Shown here piece by piece: positions 34,901-43,269 of a DNA stretch of 64,000 nucleotides. Positions within the stretch are counted from its first letter, which is position 1, and every line of letters begins with the position of its first letter. The notes beneath the pieces are model-generated. The model worked only from the letters and a program-made list of their open reading frames with translations, was not told the origin of the DNA and searched no databases. The position numbers were made by a program, and so were the translations under genes. The stretch is from Symsagittifera roscoffensis (taxonomy: Eukaryota; Xenacoelomorpha; Acoela; Convolutidae), in the NCBI RefSeq assembly GCF_963678635.1, contig NC_087069.1, positions 34,803,090 to 34,867,089 of the forward strand. Direction: 5' to 3'.

Positions 34901-37900
34901 CCATGGAGCTCACTATTTTCTCCAGGACCTCACGCATGATGGGTTGGTTCAATCCCACCTTCATTATGGACTGCGTCCCATATCGCCTTATCACGTCCCA
35001 AGATTTCTCCATGAAGTTTACTCGGCTCCAGATTGCTCCTGTCTTGCCTTCCAACTCCATTTGATATCTTTCCCATTCTTCTTCTGGTAATGTGCTGAGG
35101 AACGATATCTTCATTGACTCTTCGATTTTCCTCCTCCTTGGTGATTCATAAAGCAGTTTCTGCGGATCCCTGCTTCGGCACTCTCTAGCCTGGCTTATTG
35201 GATCTATCGGAGATAGATCGGCCGACGCCTCCTTTGTAGGAGACATGAAGGACGATGGTGCCATTAGCAATAAACTCCCATCGACTTCCCCATCGTCGTC
35301 TTCACTGAACCGGTATTCTAGCAAGTCCCTTTCCAACGCTCCTAGATCGGTCTCTCCCGGTTTCTCCGTCTTACTTCCGGTCCCGTCATCGTTATCGTCC
35401 TGATCCATCAATTCATCGTCGTCCGCATCAGGTTTCGGCCTAGGTCCCGAGGGTCCTTGTCGCGCGTCTGTGCCCGAATCCGGCCGAGCCGGTACGGCCA
35501 TGTCTCCTGCATGATAAAACAATTCATCATCGACCAGGAACTCTACCAACTCCTCGCCATGTGGGGCCAGGTCCTCTATCGTTATATATGAGCCTCCTCT
35601 GCTCTCCCTTGCCACCTCCAGCATCACCACTTTCGCTTCTCCTGACCACTTCAGTCTCGATAAGTCATCCGCGGAAGAATATACTTCGTTCCACGTTTCA
35701 GCCGAGACCTCTGGTCTCCTGGAGGGTAGTGCTTTGATCTTTTTCCTGCTCCAGGCATCGGGGAATGAGAAGTCGAACGTATGCGCGGCAGCAACGTTCC
35801 AGCTGATGAAGCGCGGCTCCATCCCTCCACTCCACTTCAGCATTCTCTTCTCTGCGTCACGAGCTGCTCCATTACGAGGGGCAGTGATGGGAGATGTGAC
35901 TCCCAACAACATCCTCCTTATCGGTGGATATCGATGGCATTGGTCCGGCAGCGGCCTGGACCCAGGAAGCCATGTTTGTTGATTCTCTTTCGCATGGGCA
36001 TAGGCTCCCGGCAATTGAGGTACTCCCACAGCCTCTCCTGTATCCTTCACCACTGGTCTTAAATTCCAGAGTTTTGGGTTAAACTGGATGTGGGACAGAT
36101 CCTCACGGCCCATTCTGCATTTGAAGTGGTTGTTGAAGTCCATCAACACCCAGCCTGGCTCTGCTATTCTTCCGAACAGCCTATCGTCGCTAGCCAGCTT
36201 CCTCAGTTCACTCTGTTCTACCCAATTCAGCACGGAACAATCCACTACTGAGACCAGGTTGACGTACAACACTGAATTCCTGTACGCTTTAACTTGCACA
36301 TCCGGGAACGCAAAAGACATCACCGGTCCATACACCACTGTGACGAATTCCCTCAGTCCGTGGACCAGAGCCAACGGATCAATCCGCATCATGACAGCTA
36401 AGTCTGTTAGTAAGGGCATGCCACAATACTGCTTACATTCGCCTGCGTTCGTCGCCACCTTGTCCTCTCCTGTGACGCTTCTGTTCTGTTGCAAGAGGTA
36501 TTGAAGCAGGAGAGTCCTCCAGTCTTTCATCTTCTTGAGCGAGGCGGTTTCCAACTGTGCATTGAACTCACGACTGGGTCCCTGTAGTTGTTCAGGGTAA
36601 CGTAATAGCAAATCTCCCAGTCGACCATAGGTCATGGCAATCAGAGTCAGGAGTCCGTCCAATCTCAAATCTGCCAACGCTTGGGTAAAGAGGTTTGCCG
36701 GTCCTTTCACAAAGTTTTCATGACCAAATGTCACGTATAAGGCTAGCACCAGGCCAATCGACAACTTCCTGATGTCTTTGACGAAGCTCGCGATCAGGTT
36801 CCTAGATGCCTTCGGATAGCACGTCGATAGGAAAGATGGCGTCCATCCCACTCCCATTCCACCCAAGATAGCATCTGATCGTTCATACTGTGCCTTCGTG
36901 GCCAGCACGTCAGCTTGGAACTTGTCCAACGACATCGTGTTTACGTCTTGCATCAGTTTCAACATCTTGCCTCCAGCCAACTCCCGGGCATTAAGTAGAT
37001 TCTTCAGATACGCGTGTATCTCTTTAATTATTGCCGGCGCATGCTCAAACGCGTCCTCACCCAAGGTGCACAGCCTCGGTGACAGATACAACCATATGTT
37101 GTTGTGTGGCTTCGTACGCAAAGCTATTGCCATGAGGTCCTCCTCTGCTGACGTCATATTCTTTCTGATCATCCTTCCCTGCTCATTCTCTGCATGATCC
37201 ATCTGTCTGAACCAGAGATCATCAGCCACCTGTTGTACTAACAGATGATCGTCACCTACCCCTGGTCTTAGCTTCAGTAATCTTGCGAAGTTGGACAGCT
37301 CCAACCCCAGAACTTCATCTAGCACCAACCGAGTTGTGCTACAATCTCTGAGCCCCTGTATGGCATTCGAAATGTCAGCCCAAACGGTGGGAAGCTCAGA
37401 TCGGGACGGATAGTAATTGTCCGGGTCCACCACTCTGTTTGGGGCAGGAATTATCACGTTAAATATCCCCTCTGCTATCGTCGTGACCATTGTGTACACA
37501 AATTGAAGGGGTTCAGGCAACGCAGCGTAGCCTGGTGACAATACGAAGATCACCTTCACCACCTTCATGGTGAAACGTTGTCTTGCTGCTGCCTCTACCT
37601 CGGCCATCGCCGAGAGCAGTGTCATTATCGCCTCCCCTATAACTTCGTTACTCGGGATCGATCCATCCGTCAGACGTGACAGTAAGCCTCTGCTTTGTAG
37701 ATGATCATTTGAGCCTGCAACCACTATTACCTGCGGCTCCATGCTGACCACTCTCCGTACACTTATCATCATGCCTATCGCCTGTCCCCAGTCCAGTTTA
37801 GGCGCCGTTAAGAAAATCACATCGGGCCAGAATAGAGAACTGGGCGTGTAGAGATAATCGGAGCCGGCCACAACCAGATATTTGGCAGCCTTCATGTCCA

Positions 37901-39494
37901 AGGGGTCATAAGCTGCAAAAAGGCCATCGCCTATTGGGGCCTTCAGGTTCCCGTATCTCTTATCGTCTCCAACCACTGTTGTAGTTCGGGGGTAATCCCT
38001 CGAATACTCGCCCGGCGTCTGACCGGGTGGTTTAGCGAATTGTCTGTACATCTTGTGATGTTTGTTATTGGGCTTGTTCTCCGTCTGGAACTTGCCCTTG
38101 CGCACAGGTGGTGTCCTTTCCCGGGTCCTATCTCGAACGTCGGTGAGCGACCGGGTGTTTAAAGGTCCAAAGGTATTGTCATGAGGTAATCCATCCAGGT
38201 CTACATGTCGGAGTGAGGTCGAGGAGCTGAATTTCTCCTGCTCTGCTAGCAGCCAATCCACACCCGGTATCCGATAAAGTCGCGACACTGTGGGACTTTC
38301 ACCGCCAGTCATTCTCATCGCATCCTCCCGACACGTCAAGGTATTCATATTCAACTTCGCCGACATGTCCGTCTTATACTGACCCCAATGACTAGGATCT
38401 GATCTATTCCAAAGCAGCCTGCTGCCTGATTCGATCCCCTCCGCTGGCACGGTACTTGTAGACGGTCCTGCTGTCGAAGCAGGATTTGTCGTGGCAGGCG
38501 AATCGTTCCTCCTAGACGCGGTCTGGGAGTTATTCCTGTTGTTCTGTTCCACCGATCTGCCGAGTCGGCTTCCAATCGATTGCGGCCTGGGAGGAGGAGC
38601 AGTCCCCAGCCTGTCTCTCACGTTCGAGCTCGGAGCGACGGTTGCGGCTCCAACCGTCTCCGTTGCCAAGGGCCCTAGACGGTTGGCGAGGGATTCGGGC
38701 ACGGTTGCCCTTATTCTACTCCCTCCGGTCGAATTGGTCCGAGCCAAAGAACCGGTCGCCCTCGACTCTTGCTCCGCTTCCCTCAATTGCGTCTGAAACA
38801 CATCATTAATCCAATGCCTCCCTCGTTGGGTATTGAAGTGCACTCCATCTTTAGTGAGCGCGATGTGGTCAGTCATGCGCAGCATATTTTCGAGATCCAG
38901 GAGTCGCAACTCGCCAGGGTTGTTTCTCACCACCAGACTGCGGGTCATTTCATTCCACCGCGTCACGTTGCCATTCATGAAATCTGCAGCTATGGTGCCC
39001 ACCAAAGGATTTGGTGGTATCGTGCACAGGATCACGAGTTTGGGTCTGTACTTTTCTTTCAATTCGTTCAAGAGACACACCAATAGAGGTTCCCACTTGT
39101 TCTCCGGAGTCACGGGGACTCTCGAGACGTCATTGGTCCCCAGCATTATTATTAATGTATCCAAATGATCCTCGCTCTGGAACTCCATCATTTTGATGAC
39201 TTGAGCCACTGAGGCTCCTCCAAAGGACAGAATGGTAGTATGACCATAGACGAAGATCTCATTCAGATCTCTCACCAAATTGTCTCCAATGATCAAATGG
39301 CGACTCCCTGGGGGAATTACTTGGTCGTTCATGGCGGGGTTCCAGCTCATGTCATTCAGGCAGGCTCGAGGATGCTCGGCTGGCACTTGCGTGAACTGAT
39401 GACGTGCCATCAGATTCTTCCTGATGTCTACCACGCGAGACTTCTCAAAGACTCCACCAGGCGCAGAACACGCTATCGTGCGGGTTGCTCGCTC
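31962..39494 (-). CDS. A-inner ORF2, main part: giant SGNH-domain protein of unknown role (about 2,500 codons open)
   Basis: The longest open frame in the window. Residues counted from the first possible start (39,434): a SGNH/GDSL hydrolase-like domain at about 45-215 with G-D-N at 50-52 (the catalytic Ser position is Asn here), G-G at 72-73, G-T-N-D at 99-102 and D-G-V-H at 196-199; a Pro/Ser-rich linker; a second SGNH-like domain at about 520-680 (plus 37,880-37,400) with V-A-G-S-D-Y and A-G-S-N-D-H-L; the conserved middle region at about 760-1,250; an acidic linker near 1,310-1,380; and a C-terminal third with P-S-W-C-P-H-P, a Cys cluster and H-G-E-Y-P-C-N-C-L-A-Q-T. No signal peptide or membrane span is apparent. 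The real start is at 40,490; the two parts are split by one TAG. Function unknown. Confidence 0.8.
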   Translation of the reverse strand, partial: ERATRTIACSAPGGVFEKSRVVDIRKNLMARHQFTQVPAEHPRACLNDMSWNPAMNDQVIPPGSRHLIIGDNLVRDLNEIFVYGHTTILSFGGASVAQVIKMMEFQSEDHLDTLIIMLGTNDVSRVPVTPENKWEPLLVCLLNELKEKYRPKLVILCTIPPNPLVGTIAADFMNGNVTRWNEMTRSLVVRNNPGELRLLDLENMLRMTDHIALTKDGVHFNTQRGRHWINDVFQTQLREAEQESRATGSLARTNSTGGSRIRATVPESLANRLGPLATETVGAATVAPSSNVRDRLGTAPPPRPQSIGSRLGRSVEQNNRNNSQTASRRNDSPATTNPASTAGPSTSTVPAEGIESGSRLLWNRSDPSHWGQYKTDMSAKLNMNTLTCREDAMRMTGGESPTVSRLYRIPGVDWLLAEQEKFSSSTSLRHVDLDGLPHDNTFGPLNTRSLTDVRDRTRERTPPVRKGKFQTENKPNNKHHKMYRQFAKPPGQTPGEYSRDYPRTTTVVGDDKRYGNLKAPIGDGLFAAYDPLDMKAAKYLVVAGSDYLYTPSSLFWPDVIFLTAPKLDWGQAIGMMISVRRVVSMEPQVIVVAGSNDHLQSRGLLSRLTDGSIPSNEVIGEAIMTLLSAMAEVEAAARQRFTMKVVKVIFVLSPGYAALPEPLQFVYTMVTTIAEGIFNVIIPAPNRVVDPDNYYPSRSELPTVWADISNAIQGLRDCSTTRLVLDEVLGLELSNFARLLKLRPGVGDDHLLVQQVADDLWFRQMDHAENEQGRMIRKNMTSAEEDLMAIALRTKPHNNIWLYLSPRLCTLGEDAFEHAPAIIKEIHAYLKNLLNARELAGGKMLKLMQDVNTMSLDKFQADVLATKAQYERSDAILGGMGVGWTPSFLSTCYPKASRNLIASFVKDIRKLSIGLVLALYVTFGHENFVKGPANLFTQALADLRLDGLLTLIAMTYGRLGDLLLRYPEQLQGPSREFNAQLETASLKKMKDWRTLLLQYLLQQNRSVTGEDKVATNAGECKQYCGMPLLTDLAVMMRIDPLALVHGLREFVTVVYGPVMSFAFPDVQVKAYRNSVLYVNLVSVVDCSVLNWVEQSELRKLASDDRLFGRIAEPGWVLMDFNNHFKCRMGREDLSHIQFNPKLWNLRPVVKDTGEAVGVPQLPGAYAHAKENQQTWLPGSRPLPDQCHRYPPIRRMLLGVTSPITAPRNGAARDAEKRMLKWSGGMEPRFISWNVAAAHTFDFSFPDAWSRKKIKALPSRRPEVSAETWNEVYSSADDLSRLKWSGEAKVVMLEVARESRGGSYITIEDLAPHGEELVEFLVDDELFYHAGDMAVPARPDSGTDARQGPSGPRPKPDADDDELMDQDDNDDGTGSKTEKPGETDLGALERDLLEYRFSEDDDGEVDGSLLLMAPSSFMSPTKEASADLSPIDPISQARECRSRDPQKLLYESPRRRKIEESMKISFLSTLPEEEWERYQMELEGKTGAIWSRVNFMEKSWDVIRRYGTQSIMKVGLNQPIMREVLEKIVSSMESDVLTESVTEDSADDQHVAKKLPVRRARKGLKRLKGKTGSRAMNPRVVKSRASAVVTSLTSAGRSGESGQGDSATLTGGEKENLIPPMLLAGLTVTATRSKKTAQTLADTKLEMEVISQCGSGGLEDYRPSRINMAKLKLEGQLDVVEYSRITVPESVHMGDPAGGYVEMLKARNSARGHLMAWSEKRAMQEYLKGLTENSNFNRREYGTVMSSEANEIGLEKLLEISWRAALQKYFDETMNAPATVVAYLAHPCVRTDLQVRLAWCLMGIKKAEYEASNDSKSREQELELMEALRALISKDDSAIAWAKRKDALCFVRFVVDRIPTPVLGECIKIIRQKGVDCERNFLRALLELYQDMPLTVPSKESNDMESYRKLEEVRRYSNKELRVSRDLIEAARGQKEFATLGKLKSFQYVSGIPGMAYNPFENEEAREAYFDYEQVTVLNFWVERIKEIGMLMVEQPKLGIILEERVVEPSIPELKGQVSFDCGSWDGPLKTSLVVMWELMKPSWCPHPNAGLIWDMTADVMLERDDDASLHDLAMIHHLLAMRLTKKKSNPSTELSEEGTSSNWLKQGTCLAQHSGMEGHVCNLGHCLITLSEQHRQLARLYGRLSMSDKSAMELVADCHGVTDVNLITALGFCSMTSSIESLERLERAHELVTSLSVEIFPGALQTEQKIGGWREALENEMNLKDSEAYHRPTGSKYMVGSSSAPYCNSRYPTHMVVMDARTQQVLVDQLFSVPKCVRLARMSERSYDLLAKIFRAVPKRSEGELQDVVGEEFMRLNEGNVSEFQKQKASGALPTEFPTIEEKDDLHRILMEVEPLLRASGYRTRRNIVRTHGEYPCNCLAQTLWYPKRGNLILVWDVEELYSTGLPDQNQQVSIVVVSAMLAVRWLEANADTSEQETAVPTPEQLSNVKMSRELDLFRTTCKVLRIPKAIERIWSRQRLMPWFRAVMTSWMYERAKHHMSRNTEAYQSF

Positions 39495-40490
39495 CTAGCT
39501 ATTTGATGAATGATCACGACGTTGGGAAGGAACGATCCTAACCAGTGTCCGCTCAGTGCCTCTGTTGATCTCATCCATCGCGGCTCTGGCCACTTGGTTA
39601 AATGATTCCTGAAATTGAGGAGCTAGATAGGTGTCAGAAGGGTCTGGTATCGTAAACCTCTGACTCGAAGCAGACGGTCGTGTCTGCTGAGGAGCCTCGG
39701 GCCCCCTTGATGCACGCAAATCCAGAACCTCAGGTCCTCTCGATGCGCATAGCTCCTGCGCTGTTGTCCTGGGGCGTGTGTCGTTAGATCCCTCCGATGA
39801 CCTCATGCTCGCCAGGATTTCCGGTGACACTTGGCTCATCTTCGCCATATACAGCTCCTTCAGGTGCTTTATCTCATCCTCCTTGTAGGCCACCTGCAGA
39901 TCTTCAAATTTCTTTTTCCATTCGTCTCTCTCCCGAGCTATGGCCCTGTACTCCTGAAGTTTGGCACACAGCTCACTCTGATCTCTCTCCTTCTTCTCCA
40001 GTGTCTCAATCGTCTCCGACGTCTGGATCTCTATCTCGCTCACTCTCACTCTCTTTAGGGGAGGAGCAGCTGTTGGAGAGTCGACAGAGTGTGACGGGCC
40101 TGGCCCATCACGTTGTCTCTTCGCTCCAATGAGTGGCTGCGCAGGTTGGACTGGCAAGGGCATCTCACCTAGCCGGTGGTCCCTTTGCTCACCTAGTCCT
40201 GGCTCACGAGCCAGGTCGTGGCCAGACATCTCTCCGCGCCTCCATCTCATCAATCGGTTTCGGCCTCTCTCGGCGGTCCCGGACTCACCGAAGGCCAACA
40301 TCAACACGACTTCTGTAGGGCGATTCCCTCGACCCTCTCTTCCCAGTGCATTGAGGAGTGCGACCACAAACATCGCCAACCCCGGGTCTTCTCGTGTAAA
40401 ATCACAATCGATCAGCCGCTGATAGATCTCGTCTAGAGTCGCTCCTAGACTCGCTGAGAGGAATTCCATGAGTTCGTTCGTGTCACCCAT
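39495..40490 (-). pseudogene. A-inner ORF2, N-terminal part, closed by an in-frame TAG
   Basis: The start chosen is the ATG at 40,490 (M-G-D-T-N-E-L-M-E-F); the A-outer copy has the same start directly after an in-frame TAA. Residues 1-75 form the helical domain shared with family B. About 80-160 are Arg/Pro-rich, and about 175-245 are a coiled coil (L-E-K-K-E-R-D-Q-S-E-L; E-R-D-E-W-K-K-K-F). The stop is TAG at 39,497-39,495, where A-outer has TCG and reads on into the SGNH domain. So N-terminal part and SGNH part are one protein in the family, split here by a single base. Confidence 0.82.
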
Positions 40491-40932
40491 TTCTTTTCGT
40501 GTTGATTCTTGTTGTCGTGTCGTGTAATTTCTTTCTGTCTCCTCTGATTCAGTGTTCAGTAAACAATTTTCGATCAATCAAGATCTAAAAAACAGGTCGC
40601 GACTTAGAACCATCATTTTTGGATGCAACATCAATCAATTCTTTAAAACTCTCCATTGAAATTCTCTTCACAATTCTCATTTAAAATTTAGCACCAAGGT
40701 GGATCGTCCACCTTTATCTTTGTCAGAGTAGCACGAATAAGCGCTGTCACCTTGATGACACAAACATAAAACATATCATAACAATAACATAACATAAACA
40801 CATAAACATCACACACCTATACTATCATATAAAAACCTAATCCCTAATACTGTACCTAAAACCTAACCTAAAACTTGACTCTAATTCTTATCGAGCAACT
40901 TAATAAAAACCACTTATCGCCGAGCGCAATTC
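40491..40932 (-). other. A-inner gap between ORF1 and ORF2
   Basis: No gene in 442 bp. AT-rich, with short aacataa-type repeats near 40,765-40,815. The A-outer counterpart is 61,717-62,188. How ORF2 is expressed (own promoter, splicing or re-initiation) cannot be seen. Confidence 0.6.
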
Positions 40933-41997
40933 TTAGCATATGCTCAGATAGTATTTTTTATGTAAGTAAACCTCTATGTCAGTCTCTGAAAATATCACAT
41001 GCACAAGAGCGTACAACTCTCTCGGGTGTAGCTTCCCTCTATTGGGATCATAAACTGGCAACGAGAGAGAGGTCACACCTCTCTCAACCAGGAAATCCCT
41101 AAGTCGAGTCAAGGCCAATACCAAGCTCTCCGGATTCACGTGTTGCCTATCAGTAGCTTTCGTAACCAAAAAACACAAATATTTCCCTGGTATCTGTGAT
41201 GCAACAGGGGGCAACGCTATCATTCCTCCTACACCCGGCCTCTGTTTCCACAAAAACTCGATATTCTTGTACTCTCTTTTAAAGTCGGCCGTTAGTGCTG
41301 TTTTGAAGCTTACGTCCGCAGTTATCGCTATGGCGCACGTGCGTTCCGTGAGCATGAAATCGCTGTCCGTTGTGACAATATTGTTTGAATAATGGTTCGG
41401 TAGGTCAAAATACGATTCAAAAATTCGTCCAAAAGGTGGTTTTTTAGCATTCTCGCCTTCTGTCTCTAGTTCTCGGGTTTCTCTTGCCGATTTAAATTTT
41501 TTTATTATCAGATTTTTGGTGTGGGTGAGTCCTACCCCCACTCCCCGGACGAAAATATCCATCGAAGTCCCCGTCGATCGCCCAAAGTCTAGGAGACCGA
41601 GGTTGGATTGTGGAACACGTAGAGGACCATCTGGGGCGACCCAGTTGGACTCGGTATTGTCATGACTGATGTATTTGACGCCGTCTCTATCGACGTCCTG
41701 AATCGTCAGGATCGTCTCTTTTGGATCTGTCGGCAGATCGTGGAGCCATTCGAGCACGCGCAAGTTTGTTAGTTCTTGCTCATGAGTCTGTTCCGCTTCT
41801 GGTTCGAACTCCACTTCCGGTTCTGATCGATCGTCGATCCAATCTTGATCCATATCGTTCACAAGGTCGATTTCCCCTAGCATCGCCACTTCGTCCAGTC
41901 CCACCAGCGAGTCTATGACATCACTCACTACTATCCTGTCTACAACGAAGTCCTCGCCATACGGATTGTATTTCTTCTGGTTTTTTCCTTTCGTGCT
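40933..41997 (-). CDS. A-inner Pol C-terminal region: acidic linker plus macro-like domain
   Basis: The frame is the same as that of integrase upstream and is separated from it only by a TAA at 42,000-41,998. Family B has a sense codon there, so this is the C-terminus of the Gag-Pol polyprotein and not a separate gene; the apparent start at 41,928 is a GTG. The acidic linker (to about 41,580) leads to F-V-R-G-V-G-V-G-L-T-H-T-K-N, then T-D-S-D-F-M-L, I-A-I-T-A-D-V-S-F-K-T, D-F-K-R-E-Y, P-G-K-Y-L-C-F-L-V-T-K, L-T-R-L-R-D-F-L-V-E-R-G-V, S-L-P-V-Y-D and T-D-I-E-V-Y. Order and spacing resemble macro domains of the TARG1/OARD1-Poa1p class, which remove ADP-ribose or its 1''-phosphate. The Gly-rich loop and the late catalytic Asp of that class are changed, so activity is uncertain. 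Confidence 0.68.
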   Translation of the reverse strand, partial: STKGKNQKKYNPYGEDFVVDRIVVSDVIDSLVGLDEVAMLGEIDLVNDMDQDWIDDRSEPEVEFEPEAEQTHEQELTNLRVLEWLHDLPTDPKETILTIQDVDRDGVKYISHDNTESNWVAPDGPLRVPQSNLGLLDFGRSTGTSMDIFVRGVGVGLTHTKNLIIKKFKSARETRELETEGENAKKPPFGRIFESYFDLPNHYSNNIVTTDSDFMLTERTCAIAITADVSFKTALTADFKREYKNIEFLWKQRPGVGGMIALPPVASQIPGKYLCFLVTKATDRQHVNPESLVLALTRLRDFLVERGVTSLSLPVYDPNRGKLHPRELYALVHVIFSETDIEVYLHKKYYLSIC

Positions 41998-43269
41998 TTA
42001 ACGTGTTTCCATGGTGAGAGGAAAGTCAGGCTGTATTCCTTTGTCAATTTCGGTTTGTTCCGGGCAATCCCAGTCTTCTTCGGCATAGGGTAGAGTTTCA
42101 TCGTCCACCTCTACTCGCTCAGTCAACTCGAGATCCAGTGGTAGATCGCAATCGTCCACCACATCGTTCCCGTCGTTCTTGTCGCGAGTACCCCTCTCAT
42201 TCACTTCACAAGCAGGATCCACAATTAAATAGTCTCCCTCTTGCATGTCCGCTGGGATGCACCAATCCTCTGACGAGGCATTGTGCGGTTCGATATTCTC
42301 GTAATGAGCCGCTCTTCCAGTGCTCAGCCGATAAAAACGACCTCCTTGATGCACCTCTGTTATCTGAAATGGACCACGCCATTTCTTTAATAGTTTCTTG
42401 GTTCCTTTTGGTGGAACCACTTCCTGGAACACCCAGACGTAATCGCCAACTGAGTAGGCTTTTGCATCGGCTGTTCTTTTATCAAACCTCCTTTTTTGTC
42501 TAATTTGCGCCTGTTGCGTATTCCTCCTGCATAAGTCATTAAGGTCCTGCTGTCTTCTAATAATGTCCCGCACGTACGTTTGCGGTGCTGTCCTCTTCCC
42601 TTCATATTCAGGGTAGAAGAACGTTAATGGGAGTGCTTTTTCGTGACCCGTCAGCATCATATGTGGACTTATTCCCGTGGTGGAATGCTCCGTGCTGTTG
42701 TAAGCACCCATCACTTGCGGCAAGTGCTTGTCCCAGTCATCCATGTAGCGTGAGCAGTAGACTCTCAACATGGATACCAGTGTGCGATTCTGCCTCTCGA
42801 CTAGGCCATTCGTTTGCGGGTGATAAGTGGTCGAGTGGGCCTGAGCTACCTGCGACCTTTTCATTAACTCTTTTGTGAGATCACCTACGAATGCTTTGCC
42901 ATTGTCCGATTGGAACGTGATGGGGCAGCCATGCCTTGCTATCCACACGTTTATCAAGTGATCGCATGTTTCTTCTGCCGATGCTGTCATGCAGGGTGCT
43001 GCCTCCGCATACTTCGTAAAATGGTCGATCATTACCAGCACCTGATTATAGCCCGTTGCTGTCATGCAGATTTTCTGATGATCAATTTGCACCACTTCGT
43101 TGAAACCTGACGATTCTATTGACTGTAGGGGGAACCTTAGTTTCCTGGGATCCTTTGCCTGTTGACAAGACAGGCATGCGGCTATCCATTTCTCACAAGC
43201 CTTCTTCAATCCCGGCCATTCGAATCGTTTTTGTATCCTTTTCCACGCCTTGATGTCCCATCTGATCAT
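41998..43269 (-). pseudogene. A-inner integrase, catalytic core and C-terminal domain
   Basis: Integrase joins the cDNA to the host chromosome. The C-x-x-C of the zinc-binding domain (C-L-S-C-Q-Q-A-K) comes first. The three acidic catalytic positions follow: V-V-Q-I-D, F-Q-S-D-N-G-K-A-F and T-N-G-L-V-E-R-Q-N-R. Then H-M-M-L-T-G-H-E and an SH3-like C-terminal part with W-R-G-P-F-Q-I-T-E-V. It is followed by an acidic tail (V-D-P-A-C-E-V-N-E-R-G-T) joined to the macro-like domain. The catalytic triad is complete. The frame is cut from the His-His part upstream by an indel near 43,240, where A-outer has 11 more bases. Confidence 0.85.

Noticed and set aside
32083..39506. Antisense open frames opposite ORF2 and pol
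   Set aside because: They mirror well-supported coding regions on the other strand and show no own motifs.
31962..40490. ORF2 as a retroviral-type envelope gene
   Set aside because: No signal peptide, no membrane anchor and no furin-type arrangement is visible; the recognised domains are SGNH-like and coiled coil.
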